A DNA stretch of 64,000 nt from Adhaeretor mobilis (GTDB taxonomy: Bacteria > Planctomycetota > Planctomycetia > Pirellulales > Lacipirellulaceae). Each line of letters begins with the position of its first letter. Position 1 is the stretch's first letter. The stretch lies in contig NZ_CP036263.1 of NCBI RefSeq assembly GCF_007741515.1, positions 3,645,178 through 3,709,177 of the forward strand, written 5' to 3'. Both the position numbers and the translations under genes were made by a program. This document shows positions 10,333-18,502 of this stretch, one piece after another. Under the pieces are notes generated by a model. That model was given only the letters and a program-made list of their open reading frames with translations. It was not told where the DNA came from and did not search any database.

Positions 10333-13305
10333 TCATTTGCCCTTGCCCGTGTCGCTTTTGCTCTCGCCGTTTGCTTTCCCGCCACTCTTATTACCGCTGT
10401 CTTTTCCGGGTGGCTTGTTCCCGGGCCAAGGTTGACTGAGCGCTCCAGAGAGTGCTTCACGCAGCTTGTCTGACGAGACTGTCCCACGAACCTCGTGGAC
10501 TTGAACAATGGTGGCGGGTTTGGCTTTCTCGTCGAGCTCGCGGACGATGGCAACAACCGAATCAAATACTTGTTCTTGAGCAGAGATGATAAGCGTGTTG
10601 GAAATCTCATCCACTCCAATCGAGAGTGCTCCTTCGAATGCCATCTTTACCGGGGCCGACTTCTTATTCTTGCTGTCGTCATTCCCGCCAAAAAAGCGAT
10701 AATGTGTCTCGGTACGGGACTTACCCTGGCCGTCCTTACCTTGAAATTCCTTGTCCTTTGAACTCAAGAGATCACGAAACACTTCTTTGATGGAAGTGGC
10801 AATGTCTTGGGCACTGGAATACTGAATGGGGATTGCTTCGGTACGTCGAGCGGCGACAGAATCTTCACCTACAGGACGGTCGTAGATTTCCATGAGTTCG
10901 TCAATCGTCGCAATCTGAGCGGCGCTGGCGTTCTGAACGACAATGGTATTGGTATCGATGTCCCAGATGAATCGCAGTTGCCGACGCTTGCCAAGAGTCG
11001 TCGGACCGGCGGCTTTATTCTGCCTCCCACGGTAGTCCCCCCAGTAGTCGTAGCGTGATTCTGTCTGCCCCTTGAGCTCGTCCTTGAAGTAGTCTTCTAG
11101 ATTGATCACAACAAGGCTCGCACGCGAATTTTTCAGCCAGTAGGTCTTGAATTCTTCGGCTGGGGGCTCCAACTGAGCCATGAGGTCTTCCAACTGGTCG
11201 AGCGCCGCTACATCGTCCGAGGCAACAATCAATCGGCCGTCGGGCGTTACGGTGATGCGAATCGGCTGAACTGGCTGTTCCGTTTCGACGGTTTGCGCTT
11301 GTGCCTCTGTGGGCTGTGTCTCGGTTTGGGTGGATTGCTCAAACTGCACAAATTGAACACGCACTCCGGTCGATCTTTCCGTGAGCTTATCTTGCTTCTT
11401 GGGAGGCGCTTCCTGCTGGGGCTGCTCTGCCGGAACGACTGGAGCACGTTTGATTTCTATAGGGTTCTTGCCGCCCCAGGCCTGCTGCAATCGTTCTAGC
11501 AGTTCAGCGGTCTCTTTAGGCGAATGCGCATCGTATACACGAACCCGATTCGGATTGGCTGCGTCAGGCGTCGTCAGAGCGCCAATTTCCTCGAGTAGCG
11601 TGACCACCTCCTCGTGTTCTTCTACGGTGGCCCACAGGAGCAAGCGATTGTTTTCAATATCGGCTTGAATGCGCATCTTGCCGGTGTCCTCATCTTCGTC
11701 ACCCCCACCATAGCCATAGTATCTGTAGCGAGACCTGCGGTCGTTGTCTTCATCCTCTTCCTCGCCGACCATTAGCGCTTGAATAGTTCCCGCGACTTGG
11801 TCGGCTAGCACGCGTCGGTTCAGCCAAATCACATGCCCTGTACGGGCTACACCATCGAGTTGGTCGATGAGTTTCTTAATCTTGGCGTGATCCGATTCGG
11901 TAGCCGTGGCGTAAATCGTGTCGCTCTTGCTGTCGGATTGAAATCGCGTGAGGGGGTGAAGATCGCCGATTTCTTTCAGCGCGGTGACGATGGAGTCTGT
12001 ACCAGCGGTCTCCGTGGTGTATTCCCTGAATTCGAGCTCCCGCCCCGCGTAAACTTCTCCACCGGTGTTAGGAACGTCCACCATCTTGATGGTCCGCTCG
12101 ATAACTTCCATGGTCGCCGGTGGTGCGTTTGCGAGGATCACATTATTTTCCTTATCTACCGCAAGATACACTTTGATTTCGCTCGGCTTAAGCATCTTGC
12201 CAACATCAGCCCCTTGTTTCATCATGTCCGAATAGAGCTTCATGCGTTGTTGTTCAATCTGCAACTCTTGCGGCGTCTTCCGAGTCGCTGGGTCGAGCCC
12301 CAAGATGATCATTACTTGATCTACCACGTACTCCGCGCGGCGGTGCCTAATCATGAATTGGGTGGGTCGCACGTCTTTGGTGATGGCCGATTGTTGCTCG
12401 TAAATCAGTTCGCGAACGCTGCGCAAGTTGGCTACGGTATCAATGATGTGCAGCTTCTTGGTCGCCAGCAGCGGCTGAATTTTGGCATTGCTGCTCGTTA
12501 GTATGGCGACATCCTTGGCGGCTTGCTCGGGATCCATACTTTCTGGCAGTTGGAAACGCACGCGCACGAAGTCGTGCGGAGGATAATCCTCCAACTCATC
12601 AGGCTCGACACGCGGAATGAAGCTTGGGTCGAGGTCCTTAATCTTGTAGGCTGATAGTAGTTCGCCGGACACCACCAACGTGAAGCCACGCACCTGAAGA
12701 TTACGATTCAAAAGATCGCGTGTCTGCTCAAGCGTGTGTTTGCGACGTGTCTTGAGATTAAGATAACCGTCGGGCAGTTCTTCATACTGAAAACTCAAAT
12801 CGGCGACTTTCGCATACCATTCGAGTACGTCCTCCCAGGGTTGTCCCTGAAAGCTGAATTGCACAAAGCCATCTGCATCAGGCGTGATCTCTAGTTCCTC
12901 ACGACCACCTCTCTTCTTGGGCTCGGTTGGACGTTTGATGGTACCATTTTCTTCTGATTTTTCGTCTTCATCCTTTTTGTCTTTCTCATTCTCCTCTTCT
13001 TCAGATTTCTCGTCCTTCTGGGCTTCTTTGTTATCGTCATCTTCCGAATTGGCAGCGGCGGCGGCTTGGACTGCCGCTTTTTTGGCTTCTATCTGCTCCC
13101 TAAACTGTTCCACCTGCTCCGAAGTGGGACGGCCGCGTCCCCCACGCTCTCCGCGTTCTCCGCGTTCCCCTCGCTCCCGTTGAGCGATGGCAACCTCGCC
13201 CAATGAAGCGGTTAGAAAGACCGCACACAGTGGCAAGATGCACATCCTAAGGTGAAACCTGCGGTGTTTGAGATAGGCAGATGAAGCAGTCGGGATATCG
13301 GCCAT
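10333..13305 (-). CDS. Exported protein with multiple secretin-N (NolW-like) modules
   Basis: A 990-residue exported protein. A signal peptide (CILPLCAVFLTASLGEVAIAQ) is followed by a GER-repeat stretch, then a very acidic/lysine-rich linker of about 80 residues, then an STN-like domain (VQFSFQGQPWEDVLEWYAK) and at least four modules with the alternating pattern of secretin N1/NolW domains (DVPNTGGEVYAG, IQADIENNRLLLWAT, LSIGVDEISNTLIISA). The C-terminus is a Lys/Gly/Ser tail. The beta-barrel secretin domain is missing, so it cannot form the outer-membrane pore itself. I start at ATG 13305; a TTG five codons earlier is also possible. Planctomycetes have related proteins; the role is inferred as a periplasmic scaffold. 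Confidence 0.85.
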   Translation of the reverse strand: MADIPTASSAYLKHRRFHLRMCILPLCAVFLTASLGEVAIAQRERGERGERGERGGRGRPTSEQVEQFREQIEAKKAAVQAAAAANSEDDDNKEAQKDEKSEEEENEKDKKDEDEKSEENGTIKRPTEPKKRGGREELEITPDADGFVQFSFQGQPWEDVLEWYAKVADLSFQYEELPDGYLNLKTRRKHTLEQTRDLLNRNLQVRGFTLVVSGELLSAYKIKDLDPSFIPRVEPDELEDYPPHDFVRVRFQLPESMDPEQAAKDVAILTSSNAKIQPLLATKKLHIIDTVANLRSVRELIYEQQSAITKDVRPTQFMIRHRRAEYVVDQVMIILGLDPATRKTPQELQIEQQRMKLYSDMMKQGADVGKMLKPSEIKVYLAVDKENNVILANAPPATMEVIERTIKMVDVPNTGGEVYAGRELEFREYTTETAGTDSIVTALKEIGDLHPLTRFQSDSKSDTIYATATESDHAKIKKLIDQLDGVARTGHVIWLNRRVLADQVAGTIQALMVGEEEDEDNDRRSRYRYYGYGGGDEDEDTGKMRIQADIENNRLLLWATVEEHEEVVTLLEEIGALTTPDAANPNRVRVYDAHSPKETAELLERLQQAWGGKNPIEIKRAPVVPAEQPQQEAPPKKQDKLTERSTGVRVQFVQFEQSTQTETQPTEAQAQTVETEQPVQPIRITVTPDGRLIVASDDVAALDQLEDLMAQLEPPAEEFKTYWLKNSRASLVVINLEDYFKDELKGQTESRYDYWGDYRGRQNKAAGPTTLGKRRQLRFIWDIDTNTIVVQNASAAQIATIDELMEIYDRPVGEDSVAARRTEAIPIQYSSAQDIATSIKEVFRDLLSSKDKEFQGKDGQGKSRTETHYRFFGGNDDSKNKKSAPVKMAFEGALSIGVDEISNTLIISAQEQVFDSVVAIVRELDEKAKPATIVQVHEVRGTVSSDKLREALSGALSQPWPGNKPPGKDSGNKSGGKANGESKSDTGKGK

Positions 13306-13469
13306 GAATATGCTCGTCAAAGTGAGGATTTAATGCCTAAAGCGGGACCGCGCTAGCAATGGATCATTATAGGCAGCAAAGGGCCCGCGCACAAAACGAT
13401 TCCCGCAGCTGCAGGACATCGCTGGTCCGGCGTCTTCCACTCAGGAAATCACGGTAGATAACCCTGGCG

Positions 13470-14468
13470 TTACAGCTGGCCGATAACCGCGGCTACAAAT
13501 TGAGCTGTATCCGCTTTACCGCCCAGATCGCCTGTGAGCGTTTCGCCTGCGAGTATCACGCTTCTGACAGCTTGTTCAATGGCGTCGGCCGGGCCTTCTT
13601 CGCCCAAATATCGTAACATGAGCACGCCGCTTAAGACCAGCGCCGTGGGATTCGCAATGCCCTTGCCGGCAATATCCGGGGCTGTACCGTGGACAGCCTC
13701 GAACACGGCAATTCCATCACCAATATTGGCGCTGGGCGTGACACCTAGCCCGCCGACAAGGCCGCTGGAGAGATCGGAGAGAATATCGCCGAACAGGTTT
13801 TCCATCACCAGAACGTCATACTCCTGGGGATTCCGCACCATCTGCATAGCCGTCGCATCAACAATCGAGTCGTTGAACTCGATGTCCGGGAACTCCTTGG
13901 CGACTCGGCCACAACATTCAAGAAACAACCCATCACTCAACTTAAGAATGTTGGCCTTATGAACGCAGGTCACGCGTTTGCGTTTCTGCTTGCGAGCCGT
14001 TTCAAAGGCGAATCGCGCAATTCGTTCGGAAGCTTTACGAGAGATGATACGTAGGCTCTCGACCACGCCATCTACGACCTCATGCTCCAGTCCGCTGTAA
14101 AGCCCTTCGGTATTCTCGCGAACGACGATCAGATCGACATCTTCGTACCGGCTAAGAATGCCGGGCATCGTCTTTGCCGGGCGATAGTTGGCATACAACA
14201 CTAACTTTTGTCGTAGTGCGACGTTCACACTACGAAAGCCAATGCCTTTGGCGGTGGCCGTCGGGCCTTTCAAGGTAGCGTCCGCTGCGCGCACGCCTTC
14301 AAGCGTTGCCTCTGGGAGTGGATCACCAAACTTCTCGTGCGCTGCCCGACCGGCGTGCAATTCAGTCCAAGTCGCTTTGACGCCAGACGCTTCGATAATC
14401 TCGATGGCTGCCGCGACAACCTCAGGTCCAATTCCGTCGCCGGGGATCATAGCAAGTTGTCGAGTCAT
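13470..14468 (-). CDS. NAD-dependent isocitrate dehydrogenase (isopropylmalate dehydrogenase superfamily)
   Basis: Beta-decarboxylating dehydrogenase of 332 residues. Visible: MTRQLAMIPGDGIGPEV at the N-terminus; the substrate loop RENTEGLYSGLEH with the VVDGVVESLRIISRKAS run that is close to the mitochondrial NAD-type isocitrate dehydrogenase; NIGDGIAVFEAVHGTAPDIAGKGIANPTA near the C-terminus, the nucleotide-binding part. The likely reaction is isocitrate plus NAD to 2-oxoglutarate, CO2 and NADH. A role as isopropylmalate or homoisocitrate dehydrogenase is possible but less likely given the loop. No leu genes are adjacent. Confidence 0.85.
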   Translation of the reverse strand: MTRQLAMIPGDGIGPEVVAAAIEIIEASGVKATWTELHAGRAAHEKFGDPLPEATLEGVRAADATLKGPTATAKGIGFRSVNVALRQKLVLYANYRPAKTMPGILSRYEDVDLIVVRENTEGLYSGLEHEVVDGVVESLRIISRKASERIARFAFETARKQKRKRVTCVHKANILKLSDGLFLECCGRVAKEFPDIEFNDSIVDATAMQMVRNPQEYDVLVMENLFGDILSDLSSGLVGGLGVTPSANIGDGIAVFEAVHGTAPDIAGKGIANPTALVLSGVLMLRYLGEEGPADAIEQAVRSVILAGETLTGDLGGKADTAQFVAAVIGQL

Positions 14469-14565
14469 CGCTCTTCTTCCAATCTATTGGGCTTCTACGA
14501 GTGAGTTGCGAGTTCCATCTAGCAGCAAAAAACCGGTCGAGGCGTAGCTCGCCGGCTAGGGATAT

Positions 14566-15006
14566 CTATCCGTCGCTGGGGCGTGCCTCAAAGGGCACGG
14601 TTAGCGCGCAGGCACCGCCGGCCGTCACCGAGATTGCGAGAAACCCGTTCTCACTGTCTTCAAGCTCGAAAACGGCGGAAAGGTACGGAAACAGCTCAGG
14701 AATCCGTTGCCGAGCCTCCTCATGCGATACCGCCGTTGCGAAGACGGTCGTGCTGTCTTCGCCAGCAGCCTCGCGACTGGCTTGCTGCTCAGCAATGGCG
14801 TCCTCCACAACGGATCCGCCGAGCCAGCCGGAAACGATAGGTCGACCGATCTCGTCTTCGCAGTCAATCAGTAACAGTACCGGCTGTACGACACCTTGTT
14901 CGAGAGCCGCATCATATTCAGCAAAAGCAAGCTCAAGGCTGTCCTCGAGCAAGTCCTGCTGCGCTGTCACTGCCGCGTCGTCGGTGGCTTGTTGTTCGCT
15001 GCTCAC
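14566..15006 (-). CDS. Small acidic protein of unknown function
   Basis: A 146-residue acidic protein not matched to a family. It contains EQGVVQPVLLLIDCEDEIG and a C-terminal part with ISVTAGGACALTVPF that looks like alternating strands. No signal peptide and no membrane segment. I start at GTG 15006, which follows an AGAAGAG site; the open frame extends 37 codons upstream, but that extension has no conserved look. It is downstream of the candidate short RNA at 15218-15510 and upstream of the isocitrate dehydrogenase gene on the same strand. Confidence 0.65.
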   Translation of the reverse strand: MSSEQQATDDAAVTAQQDLLEDSLELAFAEYDAALEQGVVQPVLLLIDCEDEIGRPIVSGWLGGSVVEDAIAEQQASREAAGEDSTTVFATAVSHEEARQRIPELFPYLSAVFELEDSENGFLAISVTAGGACALTVPFEARPSDG

Positions 15007-15217
15007 GATTGGTAACGCTCTTCTGCATTGGCGGGGGATCCTTATCTGCGTTCTGAACAGACCAAGGTACCAGACGTCTAATTTCGCACAAGCGATCTTG
15101 TAGGCCGCAACGAGCAACGCTTATTGCGGCATGTCCCACGTAGAAAGAGTGCCCACAGCCGATTGTCAGAGAAAAGCGTTACACTTATTCACGCCTACCT
15201 CTGCACGAATGGCGGCA

Positions 15218-15262
15218 CAAAAAAGAAGCAGCCCGATCACTCGTGAGAGCAATCGGGCTGCT
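15218..15262 (-). terminator. Strong intrinsic terminator ending a short minus-strand transcript
   Basis: A perfect 11-bp stem (15227-15237 with 15252-15262, AGCAGCCCGAT/ATCGGGCTGCT) is followed on the minus strand by TTCTTTTTT. No annotated gene ends here, so it must end a short RNA initiated between here and about 15510, or act as an attenuator for the gene at 15006. Confidence 0.85.
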
Positions 15263-15360
15263 GTCGTAGGGTGCTTTGAGTGCAGGCCATTGAGACGGGT
15301 GTCTCGCAGGCGGGCGCTCAGAAGCAGGTGGTGGCTGTCCGTTGGACAACCCGCCGGAGG

Positions 15361-15405
15361 TCAACGGTTCACACCACCTCGTTGGCATAGTTCAATAATA
15401 TTCAA
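15361..15405 (-). CDS. Candidate 14-residue leader peptide with near-perfect Shine-Dalgarno
   Basis: On the minus strand AAGGAGGTGGTC (complement of 15408-15419), almost the full anti-Shine-Dalgarno complement, sits seven bases before a TTG codon. That codon opens a 14-codon frame (LNIIELCQRGGVNR) ending in TGA at 15361. The bases overlapping the stop, TTGACCTCC, can pair with GGAGGT..CAA of the ribosome site with a three-base bulge, so translation and folding would compete. The peptide is too short for family assignment. That it is translated is inference from the ribosome site, which is unusually strong for this window. Confidence 0.45.
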   Translation of the reverse strand: MNIIELCQRGGVNR

Positions 15406-15511
15406 TTGACCACCTCCTTCCGTAATAGGTTTGTTGGCGGCCCGCGATGCTGCCAAGCACCGCCAGCGGCCCAATTGCCCGTCGTGTTGCGTTCACACGA
15501 CCCGTGACTGC

Positions 15512-15519
15512 ATTATAAT
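15512..15519. promoter_or_regulatory. Palindromic ATTATAAT, -10 box usable on either strand
   Basis: ATTATAAT gives a perfect TATAAT on both strands. Minus-strand use would start the short RNA; plus-strand use would start the leader of the CPXCG gene. Neither side has a good TTGACA at 17 bases (GTTCAC plus, GCTGTT minus), so strength is uncertain. Confidence 0.4.
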
Positions 15520-15540
15520 CACACTCGCTGAGTAAACAGC

Positions 15541-15623
15541 AAGTGCGATCTGCGAATTCTCGTTAAATTCGACGCAGCCTGCACTTAGGACGGCGAATTA
15601 ACCCAACGGGTTCGCCCTTTTTT
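15541..15623 (+). promoter_or_regulatory. Structured leader with terminator just before the CPXCG gene
   Basis: First element: AAGTGC (15541-15546) pairs with GCACTT, enclosing CTGCG/CGCAG, a two-helix hairpin. Second element: GGCGA..ACCC AAC GGGT..TCGCC (15592-15616) followed by TTTTTT (15618-15623), an intrinsic terminator only 18 bases before the ATG at 15642. This arrangement is that of a transcriptional attenuator. No known riboswitch consensus was recognised. Confidence 0.5.
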
Positions 15624-15641
15624 GAGGAATTTTTCCAACAA

Positions 15642-15824
15642 ATGCAGCCCGAAGCCTCCTACACCTGCGACTCCTGCGGCGAGGAAATCGTCGTGCCGAT
15701 CGATCTAACCGCTGGTAGCGAGCAGCAATATGTTGAGGATTGCCCTGTATGTTGCTGCCCAAACGTTATCCGTGTGACCCTGGATTCTGAAGGAGAGGCT
15801 GATGTGTTCGGGGAGCGGGAGTGA
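15642..15824 (+). CDS. CPXCG-motif cysteine-rich zinc-ribbon protein
   Basis: A 60-residue protein with two cysteine pairs, CDSC (residues 9-12) and CPVCCCP (near 35-41), separated by about 25 residues, and an acidic tail. This fits the small CPXCG-type zinc-ribbon family, whose function is not known to me beyond probable metal binding. The second knuckle reads CPVCC rather than CPXCG. GAGGAA lies 13 bases before the ATG. The gene is preceded by a terminator-like leader, suggesting regulated expression. Confidence 0.85.
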   Translation: MQPEASYTCDSCGEEIVVPIDLTAGSEQQYVEDCPVCCCPNVIRVTLDSEGEADVFGERE

Positions 15825-15852
15825 AATTTCCCCGAGTACTGAGGAGACTAAT

Positions 15853-15932
15853 GAACCGTAAAGAGCGTTAAGCTCGCATTGAGTCTGCGAGCATGACCAT
15901 CTTCGAGAGACTCTTTGCGTACTTTGCGGTTC
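15853..15932. repeat. Long imperfect intergenic palindrome with CGCAAAG-type ends
   Basis: GAACCGTAAAG at 15853 and CTTTGCGGTTC ending at 15932 are inverted, with a perfect internal 7-bp hairpin (GCTCGCA/TGCGAGC, 15872-15892). The outer arms match at about 15 of 20 positions. It lies between the CPXCG gene and ppk2. It has the shape of a small dispersed element or a folded transcript; no second copy was seen in this window. Confidence 0.5.
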
Positions 15933-16008
15933 CATAACTAGTGGAAATCGCCGTCAACTACTGCAATAATCGGCGCTCGCGAATAACTCTCCTCGAAGGC
16001 CTTCAGTA

Positions 16009-16812
16009 ATGACACAAGCTCTCGCACCCAAACCGCTTTCCCAGGTCGCTCTCAAAGACTTTGATCCCCGTCACATCGAAGGTGATTGGGACAAGAAATC
16101 TGCGGCTAAGCAGATTGAAGAGAATACCGAGGTCACCCGCGAGTTGGCGTATCGTTTGTATGCTGAGAATCGTCGCGCGGTGCTGTTGGTCCTGCAAGGT
16201 ATGGATACCGCGGGCAAAGACGGCACGATTCGCACGGTGTTCACCGGCGTAAATCCGCAGAGCTGCCAGATCGTGCCGTTCAAGCAGCCGAGCAACGAAG
16301 AACTTGATCACGACTTCCTGTGGCGCATCCACAAAGCGGTTCCCCGCCGCGGCAACATTGGCATCTTCAATCGCTCACACTACGAGGATGTGCTCATAGT
16401 ACGCGTACACAACCTCGTTCCCAAGAGCGAATGGGAAACCCGTTACAAGCGGATCAACGAATTTGAAGAGCTGATCTCTGATGGCGGCGTGGTGCTATTG
16501 AAATGTTTTTTGCACATCAGCAAAGAAGAGCAAAAGGAACGCTTACAAGCACGTCTCGACCGACCGCACAAACGCTGGAAATTCAGCAAGGGCGACTTGG
16601 CAGAGCGTAAACTGTGGGACGACTACCAACAGGCTTACGAAATGGCAGTCAGCAACTGCAATACGGAGCACGCCCCTTGGCACATCATCCCGTCAGATCG
16701 CAAATGGTACCGCAACATGGTGGTGAGCACACTACTGCGAGAAACCTTAGAAAAGCTCGACCCGCAGTTCCCATCGGAAGAACAGGGCCTCGACGACATC
16801 GTCGTGGAATGA
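16009..16812 (+). CDS. ppk2: Polyphosphate kinase 2 family protein
   Basis: Transfers phosphate between polyphosphate and nucleotides. The 267-residue single-domain protein has the Walker A-like loop LQGMDTAGKDGTIR near residues 62-75, the conserved GVNPQSCQIVPFKQPS segment, NIGIFNRSHYEDVLIVRVH (Walker B region) and the C-terminal APWHIIPSDRKWYRN. This is the one-domain PPK2 form that generally makes nucleoside di- or triphosphates from polyphosphate; the AMP- or ADP-specific class cannot be fixed by eye. It faces mcsB tail to tail with 34 bases between the stops. Confidence 0.93.
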   Translation: MTQALAPKPLSQVALKDFDPRHIEGDWDKKSAAKQIEENTEVTRELAYRLYAENRRAVLLVLQGMDTAGKDGTIRTVFTGVNPQSCQIVPFKQPSNEELDHDFLWRIHKAVPRRGNIGIFNRSHYEDVLIVRVHNLVPKSEWETRYKRINEFEELISDGGVVLLKCFLHISKEEQKERLQARLDRPHKRWKFSKGDLAERKLWDDYQQAYEMAVSNCNTEHAPWHIIPSDRKWYRNMVVSTLLRETLEKLDPQFPSEEQGLDDIVVE

Positions 16813-16846
16813 GAGGGAGGCTAACCCTCGGAATGACACCTTCGAA

Positions 16847-17935
16847 TCAATTATTCGAAGGATCGCTCGTGCCATCCACATTCAAATGCTGCCTGAGGTA
16901 GGTCGCCCGCTCTATATTCCGATCCGCAGCATCGAGCTCATTCCCTGAGAGCTTCTGCAGGTGAGCAGGCTGTGTGTGGATCAATAGCTTGTTGATCGTA
17001 GGGATCGGCAGATCTCCGATGAGCCCTAAGTTGATGCCCATTCGTACGCTGGATAGCAGATGCAGCGTTTCCTCGGAACTAATTGTCTGGGCAGTGCGTA
17101 AGATGCCAAATGCACGGCTCACGCGATCATGCAGCGTTTCCTGGCTCTCGTGGATCAGGAATTCGCGGGCTTGGCGCTCGTAGCTGATCAGCACGGGCAC
17201 GACATCAGCAACCTTTTTTGCCAGCCCTTCCTCGGTTTGCCCGAGCGTGACTTGGTTGCTAATTTGGTAAAAGTCGCCTGTTGCTTGCGAACCTTCCCCA
17301 TACAATCCGCGGACGGCCAAGTTAATCTTCTGCAAGCTCTTGAATACTTTTTCGATCTGCCGCGTGATAACCAACGCCGGCAGGTGCAACATGACGCTCA
17401 CCCGCAAGCCCGTGCCCACATTCGTGGGGCAAGCGGTCAGATAGCCAAGCTTGTCGCTGAAGGCGTAGTTCACCTGCTCCTCGATCAAATCGTCGAGCAT
17501 GTTAATACGTTGCAGCGCCGCTTCCAGGTCCAACCCGCTGTGCATGACTTGAATTCGCAGATGATCTTCCTCGTTGATCATGACGCTATAGCGCTCATCG
17601 GTATCGATGACCACCGATCGTGCACCGTCGCTCTCGGCATGTTCGCGACTGATGAGTTGCCGCTCAACGAGAAACTGCCTATCCACTTCAGCAAGGTCTG
17701 TCACATTAAGATACAGTGCATCGCCGGGCGCTTTGCCCGCTTCTTGGATTGCTTGAATTTGAGAATGGAGAATTCGCTCGATCTCTGCACGGTCTGATTC
17801 GGTGGTCTTCGAAATGAACGGAAAGTCTGCAAGATTGCGTGCCAGCCGAATGCGGCTGCTGATCACGATATCGGCCTCTGGGCCGGAGCCCCGCAGCCAT
17901 TCGCCATTCGTGCTAACTAGATCGTCGAGATTCAT
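16847..17935 (-). CDS. mcsB: Protein-arginine kinase McsB
   Basis: Phosphorylates arginine residues of proteins, in Firmicutes marking them for ClpCP degradation. The 362-residue phosphagen-kinase-fold protein has the SSRIRLARNL motif near residue 26 and TACPTNVGTGLRVSVMLHLPAL with the conserved catalytic-loop cysteine. The C-terminal helix (DRNIERATYLRQHL) resembles the phosphoarginine-binding RDXXRA region. It follows mcsA by 45 bases on the same strand, the usual pair. No ctsR or clpC lies in this window, so the protease partner must be elsewhere. Confidence 0.95.
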   Translation of the reverse strand: MNLDDLVSTNGEWLRGSGPEADIVISSRIRLARNLADFPFISKTTESDRAEIERILHSQIQAIQEAGKAPGDALYLNVTDLAEVDRQFLVERQLISREHAESDGARSVVIDTDERYSVMINEEDHLRIQVMHSGLDLEAALQRINMLDDLIEEQVNYAFSDKLGYLTACPTNVGTGLRVSVMLHLPALVITRQIEKVFKSLQKINLAVRGLYGEGSQATGDFYQISNQVTLGQTEEGLAKKVADVVPVLISYERQAREFLIHESQETLHDRVSRAFGILRTAQTISSEETLHLLSSVRMGINLGLIGDLPIPTINKLLIHTQPAHLQKLSGNELDAADRNIERATYLRQHLNVDGTSDPSNN

Positions 17936-17980
17936 GTTGTTGTTGGTTTCTAAGCTGGTTTCTTAACGGTGAGGGGCGGC

Positions 17981-18502
17981 TTAGCCATTGTCTTTACGAA
18001 ACTGCTCCTCAAGAGCCCGAATCTCATCGCGAAGTTCCGAGGCCCGTTCATAAGACTCGGTCGCCACGGCTTCCTTCATCTCTCGACGCAAGCGTATGAT
18101 TTGCGTTTGCTGATCGGCCCCGGCGGCGCCACATTTGGGGGACTTACCGATGTGCTGAGTGTCGTCGTGGATGTTCATCAACAACGGCTCAAGCTCTTCC
18201 GCAAAAAACGTATAATCGTGTGGGCAGCCAAGTCGTCCTTGCTTGCGGAATTCTAGAAAAGTGATTCCACACACAGGGCAAGCGCGTTGGTCGAGCCGTT
18301 TCAGATCGTCAGCCGATTCACCAACCGCAAGATGCTGGGCGAGCAATCCAGCCATGGCAGGCATCACTTCGGCGGCTTCTTCCTCTGTGGGCGTCAGGTA
18401 CGTCTGCGCACACTCTTCGCACAGATGCAGCTCGTTGGGTTCACCGTCCACGAGATCCGTAATATGGAACGTCGCCGGGCGCTCGCAGCGTTGGCACTTC
18501 AC
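17981..18502 (-). CDS. mcsA: McsA, zinc-finger activator of McsB
   Basis: A 173-residue activator of the arginine kinase. Cysteine pairs CQRC (3-6) and CEEC (28-31), then CPVC (near 95) and a GCPHDY knuckle form two zinc-binding units. The C-terminus contains a UvrB/UvrC-type coiled motif (MKEAVATESYERASELRDEI). Such proteins are often misnamed excinuclease subunits, but the zinc knuckles and the downstream mcsB decide the call. It is the first gene of the mcsA-mcsB operon. Confidence 0.93.
   Translation of the reverse strand: MKCQRCERPATFHITDLVDGEPNELHLCEECAQTYLTPTEEEAAEVMPAMAGLLAQHLAVGESADDLKRLDQRACPVCGITFLEFRKQGRLGCPHDYTFFAEELEPLLMNIHDDTQHIGKSPKCGAAGADQQTQIIRLRREMKEAVATESYERASELRDEIRALEEQFRKDNG

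Larger units (their letters stand above)
15218..15510 (-). ncRNA. Candidate short regulatory RNA or attenuator leader
   Basis: The segment runs from just downstream of a minus-strand TATAAT (15512-15517) to a strong terminator. It carries a GC-rich hairpin near 15438-15475 (GGGCCGC..GCGGGCC), the leader-peptide frame and its masking hairpin, and the terminator stem. It does not contain a normal gene. It might be a free-standing RNA or the attenuated leader of the gene starting at 15006. It matches no RNA family that I recognise. Confidence 0.4.

Noticed and set aside
12900..13200. CRISPR-like short repeats
   Set aside because: The repetitive bases are codon repeats (GER, Lys/Glu) of a coding region without spacers; no CRISPR array exists in the window.
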